A stretch of DNA of 64,000 bases from Faeciplasma sp048393055. GTDB taxonomy: Bacteria > Bacillota > Clostridia > Oscillospirales > Ruminococcaceae. Below are positions 1 to 8,195 of the stretch, one piece after another. Under the pieces are notes generated by a model. It saw nothing but the letters and a program-made list of their open reading frames with translations, was not told the origin of the DNA and did no database searches. The stretch spans positions 1 through 64,000 of the forward strand of contig DBFJJS010000016.1 of the NCBI GenBank assembly GCA_048393055.1. Direction: 5' to 3'. Each line of letters opens with the position of its first letter. Positions within the stretch are counted from its first letter, which is position 1. The translations under genes were made by a program, and so were the position numbers.

Positions 1-77
1 TTTCGACATAATTCGCCAGGGAGTTTTCTGCCAAAAAAAGTCTGACCGTCAACCGATCTCCATCTGCTTATGAACAG

Positions 78-91
78 GCACTATCGTGTCT
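78..91. promoter_or_regulatory. Putative operator, copy 1 (ACTATCGT core)
   Basis: The 8-bp core ACTATCGT at 80-87 recurs at 1119-1126 and, inverted, at 1194-1201, on the two sides of the XRE repressor start. This copy lies upstream of the sigma-like gene, so the same repressor could control both genes. The 14-bp context matches the 1116-1129 copy at 12 positions. Binding is inferred. Confidence 0.4.
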
Positions 92-123
92 GGTTCACAA
101 GTATTATAAGAGTTCTTTTCGCA

Positions 124-158
124 GCGCCAGCCGCCGTTCTTCGGATGCTGGCGCTTTT
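124..158 (+). terminator. Intrinsic terminator or attenuator
   Basis: GCGCCAGC at 124-131 pairs perfectly with GCTGGCGC at 147-154 and is followed by a T-rich stretch. It lies about 100 bp before the sigma-like gene. It may end a gene that begins before the window or attenuate the following gene. Confidence 0.55.
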
Positions 159-253
159 GCTTGTCGTTTTTTCGGGAATTTCCCCGAACGGTGCCGCCCA
201 CCGCCTTCGTTTCGGTTCACCCGTCAACCTGTGAATCGAAACGGAGGTACATA

Positions 254-679
254 ATGCAGAAGATCAACCTTCGGGATCTGTATCCCGATGCGTATAAAAC
301 GGATGTCTTTGTAGATGTGGCTGAGGAAGTCCTGACCGCGATCCGGGACCAGCAGCAGGACGATGCCGCCTACGAACGCCGGAAGTTCCGGCACAAGGCA
401 TATTATTCGCTGAATCGTGAGGACGGCATTGAAAATGATGCCCTCAACCAGCCGCCTACTCCGGAGGAAATCCTGGAACAGAAGCAGCTGCGAGAGGAAG
501 TGTATGCGGCGCTGATGCAGCTGCCCGCCATCCAAGCCCGGCGTATTTACGCGCGGTTTTACCTGGGAATGAGGGTGTCTGAGATTGCCCGGATCGAGGG
601 CGCTGACCGCCGCCGTGTATGGGACAGCATCCGGCGCGGGCTGAAGAAACTGGCGCGTCTGCTGGACACGGCCAGATAA
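254..679 (+). CDS. Sigma-70 region 4-like regulator of a mobile element
   Basis: A 141-residue protein. The C-terminal half (about residues 88-137) has the helix-turn-helix layout of sigma factor region 4 (LPAIQARRIYARFYLGMRVS, then a recognition helix rich in Arg). The N-terminal half is acidic and has no recognisable region 2, so it is more likely a small sigma-like activator, as found in many Firmicute conjugative elements, than a full sigma factor. The ATG at 254 is chosen over the upstream in-frame start at 161 because GGAGG lies just before it. A putative operator and a hairpin lie upstream. Its target is unknown; control of the transfer or recombinase genes is an inference. Confidence 0.75.
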   Translation: MQKINLRDLYPDAYKTDVFVDVAEEVLTAIRDQQQDDAAYERRKFRHKAYYSLNREDGIENDALNQPPTPEEILEQKQLREEVYAALMQLPAIQARRIYARFYLGMRVSEIARIEGADRRRVWDSIRRGLKKLARLLDTAR

Positions 680-739
680 CCTGACCGCCGTATAGCGGCA
701 AAAAGAAAGCCGGTGGGGGACTTTTGTTCCTCCACCGGC

Positions 740-1114
740 TTATTTATCCTCTAAATTTTCATCTGGTTCAGTCCCGGCTGTCTGCACCATCTCTTTTAGC
801 TCATCAGCCAATGCACGAGTTGAGTTTAACAGCACTTTTCTGGCAGCAGGAGGACATGAAAGATAGAGTTGCCGCATATCATTGGCGGCTTGCTCATCTT
901 CTGGCAGATCGAGATTCATCAGGGAATCCAAGGACAAATTTAAAACTTTGCAAAAAGCACGCAGAACCTCAAAAGAAGGATTCTTTACCCCTCTTTCACA
1001 GCTTTGAACGTGCTTCAGAGAAAAATTGCTCTGATCTGCGAGTTCCTGTTGCGTCAGCCCTTTTTCCTTACGCGCTTTTTGTATTCTTCGGCCAAGTTCT
1101 TTTAACAGTTCCAT
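740..1114 (-). CDS. XRE-family repressor
   Basis: A 124-residue DNA-binding protein. Residues 6-60 form a Cro/C1-type helix-turn-helix (LGRRIQKARKEKGLTQQELA, then a recognition helix and the ERGVKNPSFEVL segment). The C-terminal half is helical and acidic, a likely dimerisation tail. The gene is read against the sigma-like gene and the recombinases. A 13-bp sequence covering its start codon (1114-1126) recurs inverted at 1194-1206, as expected for autoregulation. Its likely role is to hold the element quiescent, inferred from family and position. The specific ligand or inducer cannot be read. Confidence 0.8.
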   Translation of the reverse strand: MELLKELGRRIQKARKEKGLTQQELADQSNFSLKHVQSCERGVKNPSFEVLRAFCKVLNLSLDSLMNLDLPEDEQAANDMRQLYLSCPPAARKVLLNSTRALADELKEMVQTAGTEPDENLEDK

Positions 1115-1206
1115 AGGTACTATCGTCTCCTTAATAATATTTTATCGTTCCCATTTCTTCACAGGAAGAACCTTATAAAAGGTGTTTTTAAGTACGATAG
1201 TACCTA
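1114..1206. promoter_or_regulatory. Inverted operator pair of the XRE gene
   Basis: TAGGTACTATCGT at 1114-1126 recurs as its exact reverse complement at 1194-1206, 67 bp apart. The first overlaps the start codon of the XRE gene and the second sits in its upstream region. The second copy also contains a GTAC-N4-GTAC palindrome. This looks like autoregulation, possibly with looping. A third core copy lies at 80-87. Confidence 0.5.
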
Positions 1207-1354
1207 TTTTATTTTGCTTGTGGGGTGCTTGCTTTACACACAACTGCTGTGAAACAACAAAGCAAAAAACATTTTCAAAAAATTGCATTACAGACAGGAC
1301 AAACAGCCCGTTTTTGTCATGGTTAGCAAGAAGGGGATTTTTCCTTCGCTGATC

Positions 1355-1800
1355 TTTGACAACTGAATACACGGCAGAACAGGTACATAACCCGCGTATG
1401 AGCGAGTGCAGGGCGCCGCGAAGATGGAGCAGCCAGGAGGTGATGGACAAGCTGTTTCGGAGCGATCAACGTCCCTGTGACCCGGATGGTGGCACATCCG
1501 GCGCGATGACTGCGCGGGGGCTTAAAGATACTTCCTCACGGCCCGCCAAAGACTTGGGGGGAACCCTGCGGCGCACGCTATGAACGACGCTGCGGAGTTA
1601 TGACAGCCGCGCCAGCGGAGACCTGTTCTGTCCCCAGCGTCAGGGATGCGTGGCAAATGTGGCGTGATAACCAAATTGATTTCGCGGCGATTCCCCATCG
1701 GTGCATGAGCGCCGATGGGGGTTGCCTTTCAAAGTTAGATACCATGTGCTGGCAGTTTCGGCTGCCAGCGTATTCATGTAACTTTGAACACGACCACAAA
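1355..1800 (+). ncRNA. Candidate structured leader RNA
   Basis: A stretch of about 445 bp without a convincing gene but full of perfect helices, directly before a small DUF6870-like gene. Helices seen: CCGGATG 1482-1488 with CATCCGG 1495-1501; CCCCATCGG 1693-1701 with CCGATGGGG 1712-1720; and a nested pair in which TTCAAAGTTA 1728-1737 closes with TAACTTTGAA 1779-1788 around GCTGGCAG 1748-1755 / CTGCCAGC 1762-1769. No T-run follows the last helix, so it is not a simple terminator. The start (TTTGACAACTGAATA at about 1356) resembles the start of the leader before the excisionase-like gene near 11860. Family unknown; the RNA assignment is an inference from structure. Confidence 0.5.
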
Positions 1801-1815
1801 GAAAGGAGTATCCCT

Positions 1816-2040
1816 ATGAGCCAGTTGATGCAAGCCTGTTCACCAGCTACAACCGATGAATTGGTTGACATCCGTGAAGTTGCGGTAGATAAGGCACTAC
1901 CCAAAGAGGAACGGATTGCAGCCTTTCTTCACCAAATCAAAAATCCATATCGCTTCCGCTGTGGCGATTTTGTGGTAAACGCTGCTTTTGCCAACAACGG
2001 GGTCACATTGGAGGAATGCCTGCAAGGAATTTTGAGATGA
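1816..2040 (+). CDS. Small DUF6870-like mobile-element protein
   Basis: A 74-residue protein. The ATG at 1816 is preceded by AAAGGAG at good spacing. The body has the pattern VDIREVAVDKALPKEERI, then a Q-IKNPYRFRCGDFVV segment and a short C-terminal helix. I recall this pattern from DUF6870 proteins that sit beside recombinases of clostridial elements; the function is not known. It lies between the structured leader and the first recombinase and probably shares their transcript. The single Cys in RCG is the only candidate functional residue. Confidence 0.6.
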   Translation: MSQLMQACSPATTDELVDIREVAVDKALPKEERIAAFLHQIKNPYRFRCGDFVVNAAFANNGVTLEECLQGILR

Positions 2041-2052
2041 CTGACATCCTCG

Positions 2053-2091
2053 ATTTTTTCCAAAGACCATGTTACGATGGACTTGGAAAAG
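2053..2091 (+). other. RNA hairpin before the recombinase operon
   Basis: TTTTCCAA and CCAT on the 5' side pair with ATGG and TTGGAAAA on the 3' side around a short loop, between the DUF6870-like gene and the first recombinase. No T-run follows, so a processing or translation-control element is more likely than a terminator. Role unknown. Confidence 0.4.
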
Positions 2092-2162
2092 GATGAAAAC
2101 TGAAAACCTCAAAAACCACTCTTTTCTTGCGGGAGCTTCCGGGAGGAAAGGAGTGCTTTTTC

Positions 2163-3791
2163 ATGCCAAAATATCAGGCAACCTCTTACATTCGTCTGTC
2201 TTACACAGATGACCGCTCCAGCGAGAGCGACAGCGTTACCAATCAGCGAAAGCTGATTGAGAATTTTATTAAACGGAACCCGGACATTGAAATCATATCC
2301 GAAAAAATCGACGATGGTTACAGCGGTATCATTTTTGACCGTCCGGCGTTTAAGGAAATGATGCAGGATATTACCGATGGCAAGATCAACTGCGTCATAG
2401 TCAAAGACCTTTCCCGCCTGGGGCGGGAATACATCGAAACCGGGCGCTACCTGCGGCGGGTGTTTCCCGCTTATGGGGTTCGCTTTATTGCCATCACGGA
2501 TAATATCGACACTGCCCATGAGAACAGCGGGGACGACTTGACCGTATCCGTCAAGAACATTATGAACGAAGCCTACTGCCGGGACATTTCCATCAAAACC
2601 CGTACCTCTTTGGATATAAAGCGGCGGAACGGAGATTTTGTTGGGGCTTTCCCTGTTTACGGCTATATGAAGTCAGAGGAAAACAAAAACCTGCTTGTAC
2701 CAGACCCGTATGCGGCCCGTGTTGTCCAGGACATTTTCCGTATGCGTCTGGATGGGACAAGCGCACTGCGGATCGCCACTACCTTAAATGATATGGGCGT
2801 CCTGTCGCCACTGGCCTATAAGAAAAACAACGGTTTCCCTTATGCCAAACATGGATACACAGACAAAGAGGACTGTAAATGGTCTGCTACGACGGTTATC
2901 CGCATTTTGCAGGACGAAACCTATACTGGCACGCTGGTACAGGGAAAACAGGGTACGCCGCACTATAAAATCAAGCAGATGGAGCAGCGGCCATCCTCTG
3001 AATGGATTCGCGTTCCCGACGCCCATGAGCCGCTGATCCCCAAGCAGGATTTTGAGCTTGTTCAGCGTATCCGCAGGCTGGATACCCGCACATCACCAAA
3101 GAAAGACACCGTGTATTTGTTCTCCGGCATCTTGATCTGCGGCTGCTGTGGGGCGCGCATGACACGGAAAACAAACCGGGTCAAGGGCAAGGAATACCAC
3201 TATTATTACTGCCCCACCGGGAAAAAGCATGGCTGTGCCAATCCTGTGATGCTCAAGGAGAGCGATCTGGTGGAGTGTGTCAAAGACAGCCTGAAGGGGT
3301 ACATAGACAATGTGACCTGCCTGCAAGCCATTCTGGACGGCATCGACCAGAGCAGCATCAACCAGGCGCTGGCGAATGAATACGCTTCCCACATCGCAGC
3401 CAATGAGCGGCAGTTGGCGCAGGCGTTGGAGTTTAAGGCCCGCCTTTACGAAAACCTGGTTACCGGCACAATCAACAAAGAAGAATACACCGATTATAAA
3501 GCCAAATACACAAGGGCTGCGGAAAATGCGAAAGAAGCGATCCGCACTCTGAAAGATAAGCTGTCCGATGTGTTGGAAAACCGAAGTGAGCGAAACCGTT
3601 GGATTTCTCATTTCACGCAGTTTTCCACGATGGAGACCCTGGACCGCAAAGCTGTGGTCCACATGATACAGAGTATCAAGGTGATTGGGAAAAAGGAACT
3701 GGAGATCACCTTCACATATCAGGATGAATATCAGAAAGCCATTCAGCTGATTCAGCTGGCGGAGCAGACAAGCCAAAGAAAGGTGGGATGA
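2163..3791 (+). CDS. Large serine recombinase 1
   Basis: A 542-residue site-specific recombinase that cuts and rejoins DNA through a serine linkage. The N-terminal resolvase domain starts at once: SYIRLSYTDD puts the nucleophile at Ser13, followed by the IVKDLSRLGRE and ETGRYL motifs. A recombinase domain follows, then a zinc ribbon near residues 323-360 (ICGCCG ... YYCPTGKKHGC) and a coiled-coil stretch near 420-480, all typical of transposon-type large serine recombinases. The ATG at 2163 is chosen for the GGAAAGGAG before it. The next recombinase starts 3 bp after its stop. The three probably act together in excision and integration; which one is catalytically dominant cannot be told. Confidence 0.93.
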   Translation: MPKYQATSYIRLSYTDDRSSESDSVTNQRKLIENFIKRNPDIEIISEKIDDGYSGIIFDRPAFKEMMQDITDGKINCVIVKDLSRLGREYIETGRYLRRVFPAYGVRFIAITDNIDTAHENSGDDLTVSVKNIMNEAYCRDISIKTRTSLDIKRRNGDFVGAFPVYGYMKSEENKNLLVPDPYAARVVQDIFRMRLDGTSALRIATTLNDMGVLSPLAYKKNNGFPYAKHGYTDKEDCKWSATTVIRILQDETYTGTLVQGKQGTPHYKIKQMEQRPSSEWIRVPDAHEPLIPKQDFELVQRIRRLDTRTSPKKDTVYLFSGILICGCCGARMTRKTNRVKGKEYHYYYCPTGKKHGCANPVMLKESDLVECVKDSLKGYIDNVTCLQAILDGIDQSSINQALANEYASHIAANERQLAQALEFKARLYENLVTGTINKEEYTDYKAKYTRAAENAKEAIRTLKDKLSDVLENRSERNRWISHFTQFSTMETLDRKAVVHMIQSIKVIGKKELEITFTYQDEYQKAIQLIQLAEQTSQRKVG

Positions 3792-3794
3792 TTT

Positions 3795-5453
3795 GTGGCA
3801 AGAAAAAGCAGAAAAGAAACCGTGGTGCTTCCTGCACCGGAGATAGATACAACTTGCCGTGCCGGAGTTTATGTGCGGCTTTCCGTTGAGGATAAGCATA
3901 CCCGTACTGCCTCTATTGAAACCCAGCAGTTGATTATCGCCCGGTATCTGGAGCAGAACCCGGAAATCATCGTGGTTCAAACCTACATTGACAACGGTGC
4001 AACGGGTACGAATTTTCACCGGCCCGGCTTCCAGCAGATGCTCTCCGATATTGAAGCGGGCCTTATCAACTGTGTCATTGTCAAAGATCTTTCCCGCCTG
4101 GGGAGGAATGTCATCGACACTGGCTACTATATCGAGCGGTATTTTCCTGCACAGGGGGTTCGATTTATCGCTGTGAATGACCGCTATGATTCTTCCTCCC
4201 CGGATCATGCCCATGATGGCATCATCATTCCTCTGCGGAACATGATTAACGAAGCCTATGCGCTGGATATAGCGAAAAAGATCAAAGCGCAGCAGCGGCA
4301 GGCAATGAAAGATGGCAAGTACGTTGGCGGGCGTACACCCTATGGATATTTGAAAGCCCCCGATGACTGCCACCAGCTGATCATTGACCCGGTGGCGGCT
4401 GAGGTGGTCAAAACTATGTTTCAATGGGCCGCTGAAGGCGATGGCCTAAACACCATTGCGGTTCGATTAAACGAGGCCGGGGTCCTTTCCCCCAGTCACT
4501 ACAAGAAAAAGCTGGGTGAGATTACCCATGAGAATTTGATCGGAAATGGGAATTGGCAGACGCGCACGGTTGCCAAAATTCTCCGGGCAGAAGTTTATGC
4601 CGGCGATCTTGTGCAGGGCATCTCCAAGGTCATCGACCACAAACAGGTCAGGGCCAGCGCCGATGAATGGACGGTCGTTCGTGATACGCATGAGGCTATT
4701 GTGAGCAGGGAATTGTTCGATGCTGTGCAAAAAGCCTTGGATCGGGCCGCACAACAGGCCAAAGACAGGGAAATACATTCCTGGTCCCCCAATCTTTTGA
4801 GAGGGAAAATCTTCTGCGCCCACTGCGGGCACAGCCTCCACCGGCAAAAATGCGTTCGCAAAAAGACGCCGGATGTATACGTCTACCACTGCATCAGCAA
4901 CAACCGCATCAAAAAAGGCGCTTGCCCCGGCACGTTTATCTTTGAAAAGGAACTGTTGGATGCTCTGGCTGATATGATACAAGAGCAGCTTGATACCACG
5001 CTGGGGCAATACTCAATCGGCCTGGAAAGCCTCTCCAAAGAAGCTGAGGAGCAGAAAAGCATACAGGCTAAAATTACCAGTCGGAAACAGGAAATCCAAC
5101 AGCTGCGTACCTACCAGCGCGGGTTGTATGAGGGCCTAATCCAAAACCATCTGTCGCAAGACGAGTATTTTGCCTTCAAAGAGAAGTACGAAGCCAAAAT
5201 CGAGGAAATCAGCGAGGAAATCGAGCAGCTGAAAGCAGGGCTTACGATTATTGCCAGGCAGCTGGAACAGTATAAAATGCTGTCCCAGGATGCACAGCAT
5301 ATCAAGGAAGATCGCCAGCTGACGGCAGCCCTGATTGACCGCCTGATTGAACGTGTGGAGGTTTCCAGGGAGAAACAGATTACGGTACATTTCCGTTTTC
5401 AAAGTGAATTTGAGCATGGTGAGGAGGTGTTGAACCAATGCAGAAATATGTGA
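3795..5453 (+). CDS. Large serine recombinase 2
   Basis: A 552-residue paralogue of its neighbours, starting with GTG three bases after recombinase 1. About 20 extra N-terminal residues precede the resolvase fold, putting the nucleophile at about Ser30 (AGVYVRLSVEDK). It has the IVKDLSRLGRNVIDTGYY segment, a zinc ribbon near residues 340-380 (FCAHCGHSL ... YHC ... ACPG) and a long Glu/Lys/Gln-rich coiled coil near 420-500. All domains of the large serine recombinase family are intact. Its end overlaps the start of recombinase 3 by 16 bp, implying translational coupling. Confidence 0.93.
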   Translation: MARKSRKETVVLPAPEIDTTCRAGVYVRLSVEDKHTRTASIETQQLIIARYLEQNPEIIVVQTYIDNGATGTNFHRPGFQQMLSDIEAGLINCVIVKDLSRLGRNVIDTGYYIERYFPAQGVRFIAVNDRYDSSSPDHAHDGIIIPLRNMINEAYALDIAKKIKAQQRQAMKDGKYVGGRTPYGYLKAPDDCHQLIIDPVAAEVVKTMFQWAAEGDGLNTIAVRLNEAGVLSPSHYKKKLGEITHENLIGNGNWQTRTVAKILRAEVYAGDLVQGISKVIDHKQVRASADEWTVVRDTHEAIVSRELFDAVQKALDRAAQQAKDREIHSWSPNLLRGKIFCAHCGHSLHRQKCVRKKTPDVYVYHCISNNRIKKGACPGTFIFEKELLDALADMIQEQLDTTLGQYSIGLESLSKEAEEQKSIQAKITSRKQEIQQLRTYQRGLYEGLIQNHLSQDEYFAFKEKYEAKIEEISEEIEQLKAGLTIIARQLEQYKMLSQDAQHIKEDRQLTAALIDRLIERVEVSREKQITVHFRFQSEFEHGEEVLNQCRNM

Positions 5454-6964
5454 TCGCCTTATATATTCGCCTTTCCCTGGAGGATTACAAATACGACAGC
5501 ATGAGCATTGAAAACCAGCACCTTGTACTGAACGAGTTTGTTTCTTCCATGCCGGAGTCCACTGACGCAGAGGTTCTGGAATTTATCGACAACGGGTACA
5601 GCGGGACAAACTTTGAGCGCCCCAAAGTCCAGGAGCTGATTGAATTGGTGCGGGCCAATCAGATTGACTGCATCATTGTAAAAGATTTTTCTCGGTTTGG
5701 GCGAAACAGCATCGAAACCGGCTACTTCATCGAGCGGGTGTTCCCATTATTTCACACCCGGTTTATCTCCATCAATGACGATTTCGACAGCGATCAGCAC
5801 AAAGGTGATACCGGCGGGATGGATGTGGCTTTCAAATATTTGATCAGCGAGTATTACAGCCGCGATATGTCCATGAAAACCAAAAGCGCCAAGTACGCCA
5901 AAATGCAGCGCGGAGAATATCAGAGTAAGATTTGCCCTTATGGGTATCGCAAAAGCGCCGATGGCAGAATGGAGCCAAACCCGGAAACTGCTGCGGTGGT
6001 ACAGCTCATTTTCCAGCTTGCGGCAACCGGCATTGGGGCGGCCGCCATTACCAGGGAACTGTTTAAGCGGGGCATCCCAACCCCAGGGGAATATAAAGCC
6101 GCTCATGGACAGCAGTACCACGATGTCTCACGCTCCCGTGGCCGCTGGAGCGGTTCTACGGTTCTCCGTATCCTGGAGGACGAACGCTATATCGGCTCCT
6201 ATGTCATTGGACGGCGGGCAGTCATTGAAGTGGGCGGCACGCGGAGCCGCTTGAAGGACCGTGACAAATGGTTCATTATTCCCGACCACCATCCGGCAAT
6301 CATTGAGAAAGAGCTGTTTGAAAAGGTACAAGCTGTGCAGCGCCGGTTTTCCTTGCCGACCCGGAAAACCAGGGAGTACCCACTGAAAGGCAAGGTCTAT
6401 TGTGGCTGCTGTGACCACGCACTCTCCCGCATTGCGCAAAAGAAGCCGCTTTATATGTGCCGCCATTCGACTGCCGATGCAAACAGCCGCTGCCATACTA
6501 TACGAGCGGATGCTGCCGGGCTGGAAGAAGCGGTGCTTATCACATTGAAAAAACAGCTGGAAATCCTGCTGCCTGTACATGAGGACGGCACCCTTCACCT
6601 GGATGCCACCGCCGCCAAATGCTCCGAGTATGAGAAACAGTTGGAAGATTTGAAAGGCCAGAAGCAAGCTCTCTTTGAACAGTATCTCCTGGGGCAGATC
6701 GAACTGGACGCTTATAAATCGGAGAAAGCAGTTTATGACGCAGAAATACTGAAAGTCAAAAATGCCTATGCTGCTGTCACCGCCCAGGCAAAACTGAAGC
6801 GGGCAGAACAGGCCCGCCAAAGCAGCCGGCAAGAGATCGTTCACTCGATTGCAGAAGCGGATGCGCTAACTTCCGAGCTGACCGATCTGCTGATTGAAAA
6901 GGTATATGTATTCCCAGACAGCCGTATAGAGATTGTCTACAAGGTCCATGACCTCTTTGAATAA
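5438..6964 (+). CDS. Large serine recombinase 3
   Basis: A 508-residue serine recombinase with the nucleophile at Ser13 (ALYIRLSLEDY), then IVKDFSRFGRNSIETGYF, the recombinase domain, a zinc ribbon near residues 320-355 (YCGCCDHAL ... YMCRHS ... SRCH) and a C-terminal helical region. The ATG at 5438 follows GAGGAGG and lies inside the end of recombinase 2. It is the last gene before the element boundary; only a terminator and about 40 bp separate it from the interrupted integrase gene. The three paralogues differ clearly in sequence, so they are an old trio rather than a recent duplication. Confidence 0.93.
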   Translation: MQKYVIALYIRLSLEDYKYDSMSIENQHLVLNEFVSSMPESTDAEVLEFIDNGYSGTNFERPKVQELIELVRANQIDCIIVKDFSRFGRNSIETGYFIERVFPLFHTRFISINDDFDSDQHKGDTGGMDVAFKYLISEYYSRDMSMKTKSAKYAKMQRGEYQSKICPYGYRKSADGRMEPNPETAAVVQLIFQLAATGIGAAAITRELFKRGIPTPGEYKAAHGQQYHDVSRSRGRWSGSTVLRILEDERYIGSYVIGRRAVIEVGGTRSRLKDRDKWFIIPDHHPAIIEKELFEKVQAVQRRFSLPTRKTREYPLKGKVYCGCCDHALSRIAQKKPLYMCRHSTADANSRCHTIRADAAGLEEAVLITLKKQLEILLPVHEDGTLHLDATAAKCSEYEKQLEDLKGQKQALFEQYLLGQIELDAYKSEKAVYDAEILKVKNAYAAVTAQAKLKRAEQARQSSRQEIVHSIAEADALTSELTDLLIEKVYVFPDSRIEIVYKVHDLFE

Positions 6965-8061
6965 CTGACGATACAAAAACAGAAACCCCAGGCTATCAAA
7001 TCCATCTTGGTAGCTTGGGTTTTCTGCTTTTCAGAATTATATTTTTTTGTCGTGTGCTTGACATACGGGTGCCTGAGATCGTGGAAGCGCATCTTTTTCA
7101 TGCCGTGCCGCTGGATAAAGGCGGGGAATTGAGAGGTAAGATAATCGGGCCTCATCCGCTCGCCCAGCTCATCTACGAATACAAAGCCGTCGTATTCGTA
7201 GTTGTAGCAGTTGCCGCAGACCTGCTTGTTCAGCTCCTGCGCCGCCTTGACCTCTGCAAAGTATTCCTTGAATCTTCCTACCAGTGGCAGGGTGCGCATA
7301 CTGGATTTGGTTTTTGCCGACTCCTGCTCGATGATCTGTGTTTTTCCGCCCACATTGACGGAGGTCACCGTCCGTTTGATGGTCAGCGTTCCCCGTTCAA
7401 AGTCGATGGCGTCCCACTTGAGCCCCAGCACCTCGCCCCGGCGCAAACCGTAAAAGGCGGCGACTAAGACCGGCAGCTCCAGCCTCGTGCCTTTGACCAC
7501 CTCGAACAGGTGCTGAAGTTCCTCAGCGTCGAGGAAAACCGGCTGATAGTCGTTCTTCTTTGGACGGTCTACCTTCATCGCCACATTTTGCGTCACAAGG
7601 TCGGTTTTCATGGCGTATTTCAGCGCCTGATGAATCACAGCGTGGTAGTGGATAACGGAATTGGGCTTGACTGTCCGCAGTTTTTCCGAATAGAACTTCT
7701 GGATATGCCGTGCCTCCAGCCCCTGAAGCGTGTACCCTTTCTTGCGAAAGTACGGCTCAATGGTCGATTTTATCATTGCTTCGTAGGAACTGTAAGTTGT
7801 CGCTTTCACACGCACCTTTACGATGTCCAGCCACTGAAGCAGATAGTCCGCAAAGGGCATATCGGAAGCAAGCTCTCCGACCTCCTGCGGCGGCTCAAAC
7901 TCGCTGCGGATGCGTGCGAGTTCTGCTTCCGCTTTTCTTTTGTTTCCCTTTTCGGAAAGTCCTGTGGATACATACTTTACATGCCGCTTGTTTCGGTTGT
8001 CGTAATAGCTGAGCACGACATAGTAGTATCCCTTTTTAACCTGTAAATGTCCTGATACCAT
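6937..8061 (-). pseudogene. Tyrosine integrase, 3' truncated by element insertion
   Basis: The first 331 residues are a Tn916/Tn1549-type integrase: an arm-binding N-terminus, a SAM-like core-binding domain (FADYLLQWLDIV ...) and most of the catalytic domain with the first Arg (YGLRRGEVLG) and the HxxR box (HDLRH, codons 7069-7083). Directly after that box the family sequence stops. The last 43 codons read into unrelated DNA at the end of the serine-recombinase element, so the final His/Trp and the nucleophilic Tyr are missing. It is therefore expected to be inactive. The ATG at 8061 follows AAGGAGGT. The missing 3' part should lie to the left of this window, beyond the inserted element. Confidence 0.85.
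6971..7034. terminator. Bidirectional intrinsic terminator at the element end
   Basis: A hairpin of about 20 bp (arms about 6979-6998 and 7006-7025) with A-rich 5' and T-rich 3' flanks follows recombinase 3. It would stop transcription from both the recombinase operon and the facing integrase fragment. Two wobble pairs and one mismatch are present. Confidence 0.75.
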
Positions 8062-8195
8062 ATTGTTTCATTTACCTCCTTAATCTCTCTTTGGCATACA
8101 CAGGACAGATCAACACCGACAAGGCCATTGTACCCTGCCGGTGCTGTTCTTTCCATTGTGCGAAGGTCGTGTTCCGCACACATTTTCGGTTCGAA

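Noticed and set aside
2..73. Tail of an upstream gene on the plus strand, or a TTG-started gene on the minus strand
   Set aside because: Both frames are too short at the window edge to judge.
1398..1583. 62-codon ORF within the structured leader
   Set aside because: No ribosome binding site, odd composition, and perfect RNA helices run through it.
3093..4424. 443-codon ORF on the minus strand
   Set aside because: It lies antisense to two clear recombinases and its composition is that of a shadow frame.
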